A DNA stretch of 64,000 nucleotides from RPQJ01 sp963706535 (GTDB lineage Bacteria; Pseudomonadota; Gammaproteobacteria; Steroidobacterales; Steroidobacteraceae). Under the pieces are notes generated by a model that was not told the origin of the DNA, ran no database searches, and was given only the letters and a program-made list of their open reading frames with translations. Where the stretch lies: NCBI GenBank assembly GCA_963706535.1, contig CAVPMU010000002.1, positions 62,001 through 126,000 on the forward strand. The letters run 5' to 3'. Positions 44,604-53,618 of this stretch are shown here, piece after piece (the stretch's first letter is position 1; each line of letters opens with the position of its first letter). The position numbers were made by a program, and so were the translations under genes.

Positions 44604-46481
44604 CTAGAGCCCGAATGCGCCCGCCACGCGATAGGTGACGAACGCGGCCAGGTAGGCGAGGGCGAACAGGTAACCCGCCATGATCAGCGGATAGCGCCAG
44701 GAGTTGGTCTCGCGCTTGACCACCACCAGCGTCGACAGGCACTGCGGCGCAAATACGTACCAGGCGAGCAGCGAGAGCGCCGTGGCGAGGCTCCAGGAGT
44801 GCGCGATCATCGGCGTGAGCGTGGCGGCCACGTCGTCCCCCGTCGCCGACAGCGAATAGACGGTGCCGAGTGCACCCACGGCCACCTCGCGCGCGGCGAG
44901 GCCCGGCACCAGCGCGAGCGAGATCTGCCAGTTGAAGCCGATCGGCGCAAACACCGTCTCGAGCGCGTGTCCCAGCATGCCGGCGAAGCTGTACTGGATC
45001 GCCGGTCCCGTGGCGCCTTCCGGCGGTGCCGGATAACTGCTCAGGAACCACAGCACGATCATCAGGGCGAGGATGATCGTGCCGACGCGCTGCAGGAAGA
45101 CCTTGGTGCGCTCCCACAGCCCGATCGCGAGGTTGTTCAGGTGCGGCCAGTGGTATTCCGGCAATTCGAGGAGCAGCGGGTGGTAGCTCGAGCGCATCGC
45201 CGTGCGCTTCAAGGCGTAGGCGACCGCCATCGCGGCCACGATGCCGCTGACGTAGAGCGTGAACAGCACCAGTCCCGGCAGGTTGAATGGCCCGACCGGC
45301 CGGCTGGGGATGAAGGCGGCGATCACCAGCGCATACACCGGCAACCGCGCGGAGCAGGTCATGAGCGGCGCGATCATGATGGTCGCGAGCCGGTCGCGCA
45401 GGTTGGGGATGGTGCGCGTCGCCATGATGCCGGGCACGGCGCAGGCAAAGCTCGACAGCAGCGGGATGAAGGCCCGGCCAGAGAGTCCCACGCTGCCCAT
45501 CATGCGGTCGAGCAGGTAGGCGGCGCGTGGCAGGTAGCCGCTGTCCTCGAGCACGAGGATGAAGAAGAACAGGATCAGGATCTGCGGCAGGAACACCAGC
45601 ACGCTGCCCGCGCCAGCGATCACGCCGTCGACGAGCAGGCTGCGCAGCGCGCCGTCCGGCAGCGCGTCGTGCAGTTGCTGGCCGACCCACGAGACGCCGG
45701 CGTCCACCCATTCCATCGGCAGGGCCGCCCAGCTGAACACGGCCTGGAAGACGAAGAACAGCAGCACGGCGAGGATCGCCGGCCCGGCCACCGGGTGCAT
45801 CACCAGCTCGTCGAGGCGCTCGAGCGCCCGCTTGCGCGCCGGCTCGACGTAGTCGATGGCACGCAGGATGCGGCGCACTTCGCGCTGCGTCTGCTGGATC
45901 TGCTCGAAGGTCGGCTCGCGCCACTCGGTGGCGGGGCGCGCGCCGGGCGCCGCGGTGCCCTCGAGCGCCTCGAGCAGCCTGCGATGTCCGCCGTGTTCGA
46001 CCGCCACCGTCTCCACGACCGGCACGCCGATCTCCTGCTGCAGGCGCTCGCGGTCGAGCTGGTAGCCTCGTCCGCGCGCGAGGTCGCTCATGTTGAGCGC
46101 GACGATCATCGGCACGCCGACGTCGCGCAGCTCGAGCACCAGCCGCAGGTTCAGCCGCAGGTTGGTGGCGTCGACCACGCAGATCACGAACTCGGGCGCG
46201 GGCTCGCCGGCGAGGCGTCCGAGCAGGAAGTCGCGCGTGATGGCTTCGTCGAGCGTGGTCGGGGTGAGGCTGTAGGCGCCGGGCAGGTCGAGGATCCGGT
46301 ACTGCCGCTGCCGGGATGGGCCCAGAAATACGCCTTCCTTGCGCTCGACGGTGACCCCCGCGTAATTGGCGACCTTCTGCCGGCTGCCGGTGAGTCGGTT
46401 GAACAGCGCCGTCTTGCCGCTGTTCGGCACGCCCACGAGGGCGAGACGCAACGGGGCTAGCGCTGGGGCCTGGGCCGTCAT
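44604..46481 (-). CDS. feoB: Ferrous iron transport protein B
   Basis: A 625-residue membrane GTPase that imports Fe(II). G1 is GVPNSGKTALFN, G2/G3 region VANYAGVTVERKEG and DLPGAYSL, and G4 is NMSD. The membrane part has two Gate regions, with the conserved Cys-containing SSFACAVPGIMATRTI and MTCSARLPVY. It is shorter than E. coli FeoB (about 770) but within the normal short-form range. It begins 8 bp after feoA. Confidence 0.96.
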   Translation of the reverse strand: MTAQAPALAPLRLALVGVPNSGKTALFNRLTGSRQKVANYAGVTVERKEGVFLGPSRQRQYRILDLPGAYSLTPTTLDEAITRDFLLGRLAGEPAPEFVICVVDATNLRLNLRLVLELRDVGVPMIVALNMSDLARGRGYQLDRERLQQEIGVPVVETVAVEHGGHRRLLEALEGTAAPGARPATEWREPTFEQIQQTQREVRRILRAIDYVEPARKRALERLDELVMHPVAGPAILAVLLFFVFQAVFSWAALPMEWVDAGVSWVGQQLHDALPDGALRSLLVDGVIAGAGSVLVFLPQILILFFFILVLEDSGYLPRAAYLLDRMMGSVGLSGRAFIPLLSSFACAVPGIMATRTIPNLRDRLATIMIAPLMTCSARLPVYALVIAAFIPSRPVGPFNLPGLVLFTLYVSGIVAAMAVAYALKRTAMRSSYHPLLLELPEYHWPHLNNLAIGLWERTKVFLQRVGTIILALMIVLWFLSSYPAPPEGATGPAIQYSFAGMLGHALETVFAPIGFNWQISLALVPGLAAREVAVGALGTVYSLSATGDDVAATLTPMIAHSWSLATALSLLAWYVFAPQCLSTLVVVKRETNSWRYPLIMAGYLFALAYLAAFVTYRVAGAFGL

Positions 46482-46489
46482 TCGCGGGC

Positions 46490-46759
46490 TCAGCCTTTGT
46501 CGACGGCAACCAGTACCGCGCCGGCTTCACGGCGACGCAAGGCGAACGTCGTATTGCCGAGGCGGACCGCCATCGGGTCGCCGCCCGGCCAGATCGCCCC
46601 GATCACCTCGATGGTCTCCCCGGGGATGAATCCCAGCTCGAGCAGGCGCCGGCTGACGGTGGACTGCGCCTCGTCGCCGAGGCTCTGGGTATCGTCGGTC
46701 ACGTCCGACACCACGCCGCGGACACCTTTGCCGAGCGTAGCGAGACTTACAGGGGGCAT
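46490..46759 (-). CDS. feoA: Ferrous iron transport protein A
   Basis: An 89-residue SH3-like FeoA domain: RRLLELGFIPGETIEVI, GGDPMAVRLGNTTFALRR. Compared with typical FeoA there is an acidic insertion (about residues 19-31, DVTDDTQSLGDEA) before the RRLLELGF helix. The start is the ATG at 46759 (MPPVSLATLGKG), which gives the normal length; a longer frame to 46870 would run into the promoter. First gene of feoA-feoB-small protein. Confidence 0.92.
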   Translation of the reverse strand: MPPVSLATLGKGVRGVVSDVTDDTQSLGDEAQSTVSRRLLELGFIPGETIEVIGAIWPGGDPMAVRLGNTTFALRRREAGAVLVAVDKG

Positions 46760-46800
46760 GGGGGGCTCTGGGGAACTGTCGGGGCGATCAGGAGTCTGGC

Positions 46801-46819
46801 CGTAATGAGAATCGCTTGC
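46801..46819 (-). promoter_or_regulatory. Candidate Fur box upstream of feoA
   Basis: CGTAATGAGAATCGCTTGC matches the 19-bp Fur consensus at 12 of 19 positions and shares TAATGAGAATC with the stronger box before fbpA. It lies 42 bp upstream of the feoA start. Confidence 0.5.
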
Positions 46820-46876
46820 AACAGTGGTTACTCCTGATGCGATAGCGGTAGGTCTGGACGGACCGGTCAAGATGTA

Positions 46877-46903
46877 TATAATCCGTACAGCATATAGCTG
46901 TAC
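46877..46903 (+). promoter_or_regulatory. Promoter -10 and perfect palindrome before the ECF sigma gene
   Basis: TATAAT at 46877-46882 is followed two bases later by GTACAGC-ATATA-GCTGTAC (46885-46903), a perfect 7-bp inverted repeat covering the expected transcription start. The position suits a repressor operator. The regulator is not evident in the window. Confidence 0.6.
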
Positions 46904-46957
46904 AAAAGGTTTTTCTGTTTGGTTTTGCAGTCAACGGCAAGAGATAAGGAAAGCGCG

Positions 46958-47518
46958 ATGAACACCACAGTCCTCGAGCGCATTGCAGCTGGCGATCCAC
47001 GCGCAGTGGGGGACTGCATCGACGAATTCGGCGGGCTGGTGTGGGCCATCGCGCGCCGCATGACCCGCTCCCGGGCCGACGCGGAAGACGCCGTGCAGGA
47101 GATTTTCGTGGACGTATGGCGGTCCGCGGGTCGGTTCGATCCCGCACAGGGCTCGGCGAAGGTGTTCATCACGACCATCGCCCGCCGCCGCTTGATCGAT
47201 CGCATCCGGCGCTCGCGCATGAACCAGTTCCACGACGGCGAGGAGGTGCTCGAGGACATCCGGTGGGCCGAGCCTGGCAATTCCGGGGAGATCGCAGTCG
47301 AGGCCGAACGTGCGGCGGCGGTGGTCGCCAACCTCCGGCCGGACCAGCGCAAGGTGCTGCGCATGGGCCTGCTCGAGGGGATGACCCACTCGGAGATCGC
47401 CCACGCGACCGGCCTGCCGCTCGGCACGGTCAAGACCCAGATGCGTCGCGGTCTGATCCAGGTGCGCAAGTGGATGGGCATCGATCCGCCGGTGCGGATC
47501 GGCGAAGCGATGGCCTGA
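46958..47518 (+). CDS. RNA polymerase ECF-type sigma factor
   Basis: A 186-residue sigma70-family factor with region 2 (CIDEFGGLVWAIARRMTRSR, then AEDAVQEIFVDVWRSAGRFD) and region 4 (LRPDQRKVLRMGLLEGMTHSEIAHATGLPLGTVKTQMRRGL). Region 3 is absent, as in ECF factors. AAGGA lies 7 bp before the ATG at 46958. No anti-sigma factor gene follows; the next gene is ctlX, 29 bp on. A palindrome overlaps its promoter, so control may be transcriptional. Confidence 0.93.
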   Translation: MNTTVLERIAAGDPRAVGDCIDEFGGLVWAIARRMTRSRADAEDAVQEIFVDVWRSAGRFDPAQGSAKVFITTIARRRLIDRIRRSRMNQFHDGEEVLEDIRWAEPGNSGEIAVEAERAAAVVANLRPDQRKVLRMGLLEGMTHSEIAHATGLPLGTVKTQMRRGLIQVRKWMGIDPPVRIGEAMA

Positions 47519-47547
47519 CGGCGCATCGGGGCGCCGTACAATGCGGC

Positions 47548-48516
47548 ATGCCTGAGGATTCGCGGCCGGCCGGATTGCGACAGTGCGCCGATGCGGTGCT
47601 GATGGTCCGTCCCGCCGCGTTCGACTTCAATTGCGAGACCGAGCCCAGCAACCGCTTCCAGAAGCGGAGCAGCGCCACGGCCGGGACGCTCGAGCGGGCG
47701 CTCGCCGAGTTCGCTGCGCTCGAGCAGGGTCTGCGCGACGCCGGTGTCGCGACCTGCGCGGTCGCGGACCGGCCCGTACCCGCCTGCCCGGATGCCGTCT
47801 TCCCGAACAACTGGGTGAGCTTCCACGCGGACGGCACCGTCGTGCTGTACCCGATGCTGGCCGCGAGTCGTCGCCGGGAGCGCCGCATGGACCTGCTGCT
47901 CGAGCTCGAGCAGCGCGGCGGCTTCGAGGTTGCGCGGCTGCTGGACCTGTCGCACCACGAGATGTCCGGCCGTTTCCTGGAAGGCACCGGCAGCGTCGTG
48001 TTCGATCACGCGGGCCGCATCGCCTATGCCTGCCTGTCGCCGCGGACCGACGTGCGCGTGCTCGACGAACTCTGCGCCGAACTCGGCTACCAGCCCTTCG
48101 CGTTCGCGGCGGAGGACGCTGCGGGGGTGCCCGTGTACCACACGAACGTCATGCTCTCGATCGGCAGCCGCTGCGCGGTCGTCTGCGCGGAGGCAGTGGC
48201 CGCCGCCGATCGCCCGATGCTGATGGAGCGCCTCGCCGGTGGCGGCCGCACCGTGGTGAACATCGACCAGCGGCAGATGGCGAGCTTCGCCGGCAACGCG
48301 CTCGAGCTGCGCGCGCGCGGCGGCGCCAGGGTGCTCGTGATGTCGGCGCGCGCGCTTGCGAGTCTCGACGGCGAGGCGCGTGAGACCTTGCAGCGAGCCG
48401 TCGACCGCGTCATCGCGGTGCCGGTGCCGACCATCGAGGACGTGGGCGGGGGCTCGGTGCGCTGCATGCTGGCCGAGGTGTTCCTGCCGCGCCGGGCGGC
48501 GATGCGCGCGGAGTGA
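47548..48516 (+). CDS. ctlX: Citrulline utilization hydrolase CtlX-like (arginine deiminase superfamily)
   Basis: A 322-residue amidinotransferase-fold enzyme. Family motifs: MVRPAAFDFN, FPNNWVSFHADGT, RFLEGTGSVVFDH, YHTNVMLSIG, and the nucleophile region EDVGGGSVRCMLAE near the C-terminus. CtlX removes the ureido group of citrulline to give ornithine; related members act on other guanidino or ureido compounds. The ATG at 47548 was chosen because the conserved MVRP block then sits near residue 20. Confidence 0.88.
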   Translation: MPEDSRPAGLRQCADAVLMVRPAAFDFNCETEPSNRFQKRSSATAGTLERALAEFAALEQGLRDAGVATCAVADRPVPACPDAVFPNNWVSFHADGTVVLYPMLAASRRRERRMDLLLELEQRGGFEVARLLDLSHHEMSGRFLEGTGSVVFDHAGRIAYACLSPRTDVRVLDELCAELGYQPFAFAAEDAAGVPVYHTNVMLSIGSRCAVVCAEAVAAADRPMLMERLAGGGRTVVNIDQRQMASFAGNALELRARGGARVLVMSARALASLDGEARETLQRAVDRVIAVPVPTIEDVGGGSVRCMLAEVFLPRRAAMRAE

Positions 48517-48530
48517 ACGTGCCGCCGGCG

Positions 48531-48881
48531 TCAGCCCGCCGGCTCGAGGTCGTCCAGGAATTCGACGGCGCGTCGCAGGTGCGGAATCACGATCGTGCCG
48601 CCGACCACGAGGCCGATGCTCATTGCCTCGACCATCTCCTTGCGCGAGTTGCCGGCCTTGCGTGCCTCGACGAGGTGGTACCTGACGCAATCGTCACAGC
48701 GCAGAACGAGCGAAGCGACGAGTCCCAGCAGCTCCTTGGTCTGCTTCGGGAGCACGCCGTCCTCGCCGTAGGCCAGCGAGTCCACCGAATAGATCCGCTT
48801 GATGACGCGATTGTCCTCGGCGAGGATCCGCTCGTTCATGCGCTCGCGATAAGCCGCGAAATCCTGCTCCAGCTTGCCCAC
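48531..48881 (-). CDS. AhpD-like carboxymuconolactone decarboxylase family protein
   Basis: A 116-residue single-domain protein with LRCDDCVRYHLVEARKAG, the AhpD-type CxxC plus His motif (about residues 60-67), and a following glycine-rich helix IGLVVGGTIVIPHL. The GTG at 48881 with GGAGGG upstream is the best start. It is convergent with ctlX. Possible roles are alkylhydroperoxidase-like; the substrate is unknown. Confidence 0.85.
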   Translation of the reverse strand: MGKLEQDFAAYRERMNERILAEDNRVIKRIYSVDSLAYGEDGVLPKQTKELLGLVASLVLRCDDCVRYHLVEARKAGNSRKEMVEAMSIGLVVGGTIVIPHLRRAVEFLDDLEPAG

Positions 48882-48979
48882 GTTGCCCTCCTGCAGCGAC
48901 CGTCGGAGAGGCGAGTCTATGCGCCGCACCGGGCGGACGCGCCGGGTCCCGATGCTAGAATCGCCCGCAGGAGACACGC

Positions 48980-49618
48980 GTGCTCGAACTCGGCCTCAAG
49001 ACCCTCGTCGCCTACCTGCTCGGATCGGTGCTCGGCAGCCTCGTGTTCGGCCGCCTGCGCGGCGTGGACATCCGTGAGCAGGGCAGTGGCAACGCGGGCG
49101 GCACCAACGCGCTGCGGACGCAGGGCTGGCAGTTCGCGCTCGGCGTGGCGGTCGTCGACGTCGGCAAGGCGCTGGTCGCGGTCGGCGTGCTGCCCGGCCT
49201 CGCCCTGCCGCTGGTCGGCATCGACGCGGCCATCGATCGCACGTGGCTCGCGTGCGGGTGCGCGACCGCGGTCGTCGTCGGCCACGTCTATCCCGTGTGG
49301 TACGAATTCCGCGGCGGCAAGGGCATGGCGACGCTGATCGGCGCCGTCGCGATGCTCTCGCCCATGGCGCTCGTCCCGGTCGTCGCGGTCTGGCTCGGCA
49401 GCGTCATGCTGTCGGGATACGTCGGGCTCGGCACGATGCTCGGCGCGGTGGCGCTGCCCGTCCATTTCGCGACGACGCGAGGGATCGGCGATCCGCTGTT
49501 CATGTATGGCCTGCTGATGGCCACGTTCATCGTCTACACGCACCGCTCGAACATCGATCGCATGCGGCGCGGCGTCGAGAACCGCGCACGCCGGTTGTGG
49601 CTGCTCGGTCCGCGATGA
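48980..49618 (+). CDS. plsY: Acyl-phosphate:glycerol-3-phosphate acyltransferase
   Basis: A 212-residue inner-membrane enzyme making lysophosphatidic acid in phospholipid synthesis. Conserved loops: SGNAGGTNALRT, GHVYPVWYEFRGGKGMAT, and THRSNIDRM near the end. About five transmembrane segments. Starts at GTG 48980. The stop overlaps birA (ATGA), giving plsY-birA-coaX. Confidence 0.94.
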   Translation: MLELGLKTLVAYLLGSVLGSLVFGRLRGVDIREQGSGNAGGTNALRTQGWQFALGVAVVDVGKALVAVGVLPGLALPLVGIDAAIDRTWLACGCATAVVVGHVYPVWYEFRGGKGMATLIGAVAMLSPMALVPVVAVWLGSVMLSGYVGLGTMLGAVALPVHFATTRGIGDPLFMYGLLMATFIVYTHRSNIDRMRRGVENRARRLWLLGPR

Positions 49619-50622
49619 CCGGGCGACCGAGCGAGGCACTGCTCGCCCTGCTCGCCGACGGCGGGCTACACTCCGGTGCCGCCCTGGCGGGGCGACTCGG
49701 CGTGAGCCGCACGGCGGTGTGGAAGCTCGCCGCGGAACTGCGACGCCTCGGCATCGGGATCGAGAGCCTGGAGCGGCGCGGCTATCGCCTCGCGCGGCCG
49801 GTCGAGTTGCTCGATGCGGCTCGGATGCGGGGCGCGGCGCACGCAACCGGGGCGGTCCTGCCGGACGGGCTCGAGGTCCTGTTCGAGACTGGTTCGACGA
49901 ACGATTACCTGTATGCGGCCCCGATGCCGCCGGCCGGCCGCCCGCGGGTGGTCTTCGCGGAGTTGCAGCATGCAGGCCGCGGCCGCCGCGGGAGGTCCTG
50001 GGTGGCGCCGTTCGGCACGGGCCTGACCTTCTCGATCGCGTGGACCTTTGCGGAGTTTCCGGCCGACCTGAGCGCGCTGAGCCTGGCCCTGGGCGTGACG
50101 GTCGCCGAGTCGCTGCGGGCGGACGGCGCTGCGGAGGTGATGCTCAAGTGGCCGAACGACATAGCGTGGCGGCAGCACAAGCTCGGCGGCCTGCTCATAC
50201 AGCTCAAGTCCGAGGCCGGCGGCGCGGCCTCGGTCGTCGTCGGCCTGGGGCTCAATCTCGCGCTGCCGGTCGGGAGCCGCGCAGGGCTCGTGACGCCTGG
50301 TGCCCTGCCGGTGGCGGACCTCACGGAAGCCTTCGGCAGTCGACTGCCGGGGCGCAACGATCTCGCGACGCGGCTCGCACTGACCATGCTGACCGGGCTG
50401 GATGAATTCGGCCGCCTGGGGTTCCAGCCCTTCGAGGCACGCTGGCGCTCGCTCGATGCGCTCGCCGGCGCTCCCGTGCGCGTCACGCAGAGCGGGCTCG
50501 TCGTCGACGGCATCGCGCTCGGTGCCGACCGCGACGGTGCCCTGCGCGTGGACGTCGGGGGACGCATAGAGCGTGTGCTGTCGGGCGATGTCAGCGTGCG
50601 GCCGGCCGCAAGCTCGCCATGA
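49615..50622 (+). CDS. birA: Biotin operon repressor / biotin-protein ligase
   Basis: A 335-residue bifunctional protein. An N-terminal winged helix (LHSGAALAGRLGVSRTAVWK) is present, so it can repress biotin synthesis genes. The catalytic domain has FETGSTNDYL, the biotinyl-AMP loop GRGRRGRSW, and KWPNDI. A C-terminal SH3-like domain ends the protein. ATG overlaps the plsY stop, and its own stop overlaps coaX. Confidence 0.94.
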   Translation: MTGRPSEALLALLADGGLHSGAALAGRLGVSRTAVWKLAAELRRLGIGIESLERRGYRLARPVELLDAARMRGAAHATGAVLPDGLEVLFETGSTNDYLYAAPMPPAGRPRVVFAELQHAGRGRRGRSWVAPFGTGLTFSIAWTFAEFPADLSALSLALGVTVAESLRADGAAEVMLKWPNDIAWRQHKLGGLLIQLKSEAGGAASVVVGLGLNLALPVGSRAGLVTPGALPVADLTEAFGSRLPGRNDLATRLALTMLTGLDEFGRLGFQPFEARWRSLDALAGAPVRVTQSGLVVDGIALGADRDGALRVDVGGRIERVLSGDVSVRPAASSP

Positions 50623-51377
50623 GGACCTTGCTGGTCGACATCGGTAACTCCCGCGTGAAGTGGGCCCTGCTCGAGGACGGCAGGCTCGGCGAACAGCAGG
50701 CCGCCGCGCATGCGGGCTGGACGCCCGACGACTGGCGCCGGGCACTGTTCGCTCGGCGCGGCATCGATCGAGTGTTGGCCGCGACGGTGGCGGGTGCCGG
50801 TGGAGCGGACGCCTTGCGGGCCGCGGCGCTGCTGGAGACCGGGACCGAGGCGACGTTCGTGACCACCACGCGCGAGGCAGCGGGAGTCTGCAACGGCTAC
50901 CAGGATGCCGGCCTGCTCGGAGTGGACCGCTGGCTCGCCGTGATCGCTGCGCATCGACTGGTGCCCGGTGCGTGTTGCGTGGTGGACGTCGGCACGGCCG
51001 CGACGATCGATGCCGTGCGCGCGGACGGCCAGCATCTCGGCGGATTCATCGTGCCCGGGCCGGACCTGATGATGCGCTCGCTGTGGGGTGGCACGAGCGA
51101 CCTGGCGACCAGGACGGCCGGGAGCGGGGCTCGCGCGGCAGGCCTGTTCGCCGACAACACCCGCGACGCGATCGAAAGGGGCTGCCGCCTCGCCGTCGCC
51201 GCGTTGATCGAGCGCTGCCTCGACGAACTCGCGCGGGCGCTGCCCGGCCCCCCGGTACTGCTGTTGACCGGTGGTGCCGCGGGCCACGTGTCACCGTACC
51301 TGCGCGAGCCCGGCCGCCTCGTTCCGGACCTCGTCCTGCAGGGCCTGTCAGTAGTTTCCGCAGTTCCGGCCGTCTGA
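50619..51377 (+). CDS. coaX: Type III pantothenate kinase
   Basis: A 252-residue ASKHA-fold kinase for the first step of CoA synthesis. Motifs: LLVDIGNSRVKWAL, LLGVDRWLAVIAA, VVDVGTAATIDAV and LTGGAAGHVSPYL. Type III enzymes lack feedback inhibition by CoA. In related genomes a SPOR-domain gene usually follows; here two cytochromes and an intron lie in between. Confidence 0.94.
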   Translation: MRTLLVDIGNSRVKWALLEDGRLGEQQAAAHAGWTPDDWRRALFARRGIDRVLAATVAGAGGADALRAAALLETGTEATFVTTTREAAGVCNGYQDAGLLGVDRWLAVIAAHRLVPGACCVVDVGTAATIDAVRADGQHLGGFIVPGPDLMMRSLWGGTSDLATRTAGSGARAAGLFADNTRDAIERGCRLAVAALIERCLDELARALPGPPVLLLTGGAAGHVSPYLREPGRLVPDLVLQGLSVVSAVPAV

Positions 51378-51495
51378 AACTATTGGGCCGGATGCCACTC
51401 AAAGTAAGCGGACGGGGTCATGTATGATCGCCGCCCGGGGCAGTAGGCAATCCGGCAAGTGTGCCCCGCCGGTTACTCATCGGGAGATAATGCAG

Positions 51496-51774
51496 ATGAA
51501 GATCGACAAGTTGGCACCCGTGGCGCTGGCCGTGGCCGGTCTGGCGGGCTATAGCGGCGCGGCGCTGGCAGCCAATGCCGGCGGCAAGGCGTTGTTCGAG
51601 GAAGTGTGCTCGGAATGCCACGAGACGGCGGACTTCGAAGGCGAGGACGCCAAGGAAGTCGGCGCGATGATCAAGAAGATCGTCGGCGGCCAGACCAAGC
51701 ACAAGAAGGCCCTGAAGCTCACCGACCAGCAGATCAGCAACGTCGCGGCCTTCATGGCGAGCGGTGGCAAGTAG
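51496..51774 (+). CDS. Small periplasmic cytochrome c (copy 1)
   Basis: A 92-residue protein with a signal peptide (cleavage after ALA, about residue 25) and one haem site, VCSECHETADFEGEDAK. The C-terminal helix DQQISNVAAFMASGGK is typical of small class I cytochromes and contains the likely Met ligand. GGGAG lies at the right distance for ATG 51496; ATG 51490 is the alternative. Nearly the same as the next gene in length and layout, so the pair arose by duplication. Confidence 0.88.
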   Translation: MKIDKLAPVALAVAGLAGYSGAALAANAGGKALFEEVCSECHETADFEGEDAKEVGAMIKKIVGGQTKHKKALKLTDQQISNVAAFMASGGK

Positions 51775-51915
51775 GCTGGGGATCGTCCATCCGCAGGATC
51801 ACGGATGTGCGCCGCGGAATCCACGGTCACGGCAGGCGATGCGCGCCGCTAGGATAGCGGAACTCTTGTATCGGGCCGGCACGTGTCGAGCCCGGATTGT
51901 CGCGAGGAGGTTGCG

Positions 51916-52194
51916 ATGAAGATGTCCCGGTTGTTTGTGGTTGCGATGGCGACTGTCGGTATGGCTGGCTTCAGCCTCTCGGCGAGCGCCGATGCGGCTG
52001 CCGGCAAGGCGAAGTTCGATGCGGCCTGCGGCGAATGCCACGAGGCGGCGGACTTCGAGGGCGAGGACGCCAAGGGTCTTGCGGATTCGATCAAGAAGAT
52101 CGCCGCGGGCCAGGTGAAGCACAAGGCAGCGATCAAGCTGACGGATGCCGAGATCGCCGACGTGGCCGCCTACATGGCGGGCGGCGGCAAGTAA
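51916..52194 (+). CDS. Small periplasmic cytochrome c (copy 2)
   Basis: A 92-residue paralogue of the preceding gene. Signal peptide to about residue 26 (ASA), haem site ACGECHEAADFEGEDAK, C-terminal DAEIADVAAYMAGGGK. The shared ADFEGEDAK block and the KHK(K/A)A segment show common origin. GAGGAGG precedes the ATG at 51916. It is followed by a terminator and then the group II intron. Confidence 0.9.
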   Translation: MKMSRLFVVAMATVGMAGFSLSASADAAAGKAKFDAACGECHEAADFEGEDAKGLADSIKKIAAGQVKHKAAIKLTDAEIADVAAYMAGGGK

Positions 52195-52225
52195 GCCGCA
52201 GCCGGGTCCTCCAGGATCCACCCAG

Positions 52226-52257
52226 GGCCCGCCCCGCGAGGGGCGGGCCTTGTCATT
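52226..52257 (+). terminator. Terminator of the cytochrome pair, used as the intron target
   Basis: GGCCCGCCCC and GGGGCGGGCC pair over 10 bp with a GCGA loop; TTGTCATT follows and is then interrupted by the group II intron. Class C introns typically insert right after such hairpins. Confidence 0.88.
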
Positions 52258-52508
52258 GTGCGCCCGGCAGGGCGCACCTTCTTGGAGGTGAAAGTCCTCT
52301 ACGGACCCGACACGGGGAACCGTTAGCTGCACGGCAAGGGCGGTCCGGGCGACTGGACGTCTAAAGGAAGCCGGAGGCAAAGCGCTGGCGCGACGAACAG
52401 GAAGCGGATAGAGGCGGCGTTGCGGGGTAAGCAGGCAATGATCTGTGAAGCCCGGTACGTGTCCGGAGCGCAACGACGTAGATCCGACGCGCATAAGCGT
52501 GACAGAAG

Positions 52509-53618
52509 GTGCGCAATACCCGGGGAGATCTGGCGGTGCGCCGAGTGGACATCCCGAAGCCTTCGGGCGGAGTGAGGACGCTCGGCATCCCGACGGTGGT
52601 GGACCGGCTGATCCAGCAGGCGCTGCATCAAGTGCTGTCGCCGGTGTTCGAGCCGACGTTCTCGGAATGGAGCTACGGCTTCCGGCCGGGACGCTCGGCG
52701 GGACAGGCGGTGAAGCAGGCACAGGCGTACATCGGCGAGGGTCGGCGCTGGGTGGTGGATCTTGATCTGGAGAAGTTCTTCGATCGGGTGAACTACGACG
52801 TGCTGATGTCGCGGGTGGCGCGCCGGGTGCGCGATGTGCGCGTGCTGAAGTTGATCCGCCGGTTCCTGGAGGCGGGGATGATGCAGGATGGCCTCGTCAC
52901 GGCGAGGACGGAGGGCACGCCGCAGGGCGGGCCGTTGTCGCCGCTGCTGTCGAACATCCTGCTGACGGACCTCGACCGGGAACTGGAGCGGCGGAGCCTC
53001 GCGTTCTGCCGCTACGCCGATGACTGCAACATCTACGTGCGCAGTCAGGCGGCGGGGGAGCGGGTGATGGGCGGGGTCAGGGCCTACCTCGAGGAGGTCT
53101 TGCGCCTGCGCATCAACCCGGCGAAAAGCGCCGTGGCACGGCCGTGGTCGAGGGTGTTCCTCGGCTACAGCGTCACGGTGCATCGCCGGCCGCGCCTGCG
53201 GATCGCAGCCGCGAGCGTGCAGCGGTTGCGGCAACGCATCCGTGATCTGATGCGGCGCGGGCGCGGCCGATCGCTGGCCCACACGATCGAGGAGTTGAAC
53301 CCGCTGCTGCGTGGTTGGCTGGGTTACTTCCAGCACGCGCAGGGCCTGCGGGCTATCGCGACTCTCGACGAGTGGCTGCGGCGACGGCTGCGCTGTCTGC
53401 TGTGGCGGCAGTGGAAACGCCCGGCGACCCGGGCGAGCAAGCTCCGCCAACTCGGGCTCGATGACGATCGAGCGTGGCGCAGCGCGCTGAATGGGCGCGG
53501 GCCTTGGTGGAATGCCGGGGCCTCGCACATGAACGCGGCGCTGCCGAGTGCGTTCTTCACCCGCATGGGGCTGGTCTCGCTGGTGGTCACCCACCGGCGG
53601 CTCCAGTGTGTCCGTTGA
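52509..53618 (+). pseudogene. Group II intron reverse transcriptase/maturase lacking its N-terminus
   Basis: The open frame (369 codons from GTG 52509) matches a group II RT from VRRVDIPKPSGGVRTLGIPT onward. RT core: VDLDLEKFFDRVNYD, GTPQGGPLSPLLSNI, and the catalytic CRYADDCNIYV. A maturase X-like domain follows, and a C-terminal GPWWNAGASHMN segment is typical of class C proteins. The first 80-90 residues of normal RTs (RT0/RT1, the fingers that hold the RNA template) are absent. The first nine codons come from intron RNA sequence, so the start is accidental. Confidence 0.85.
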
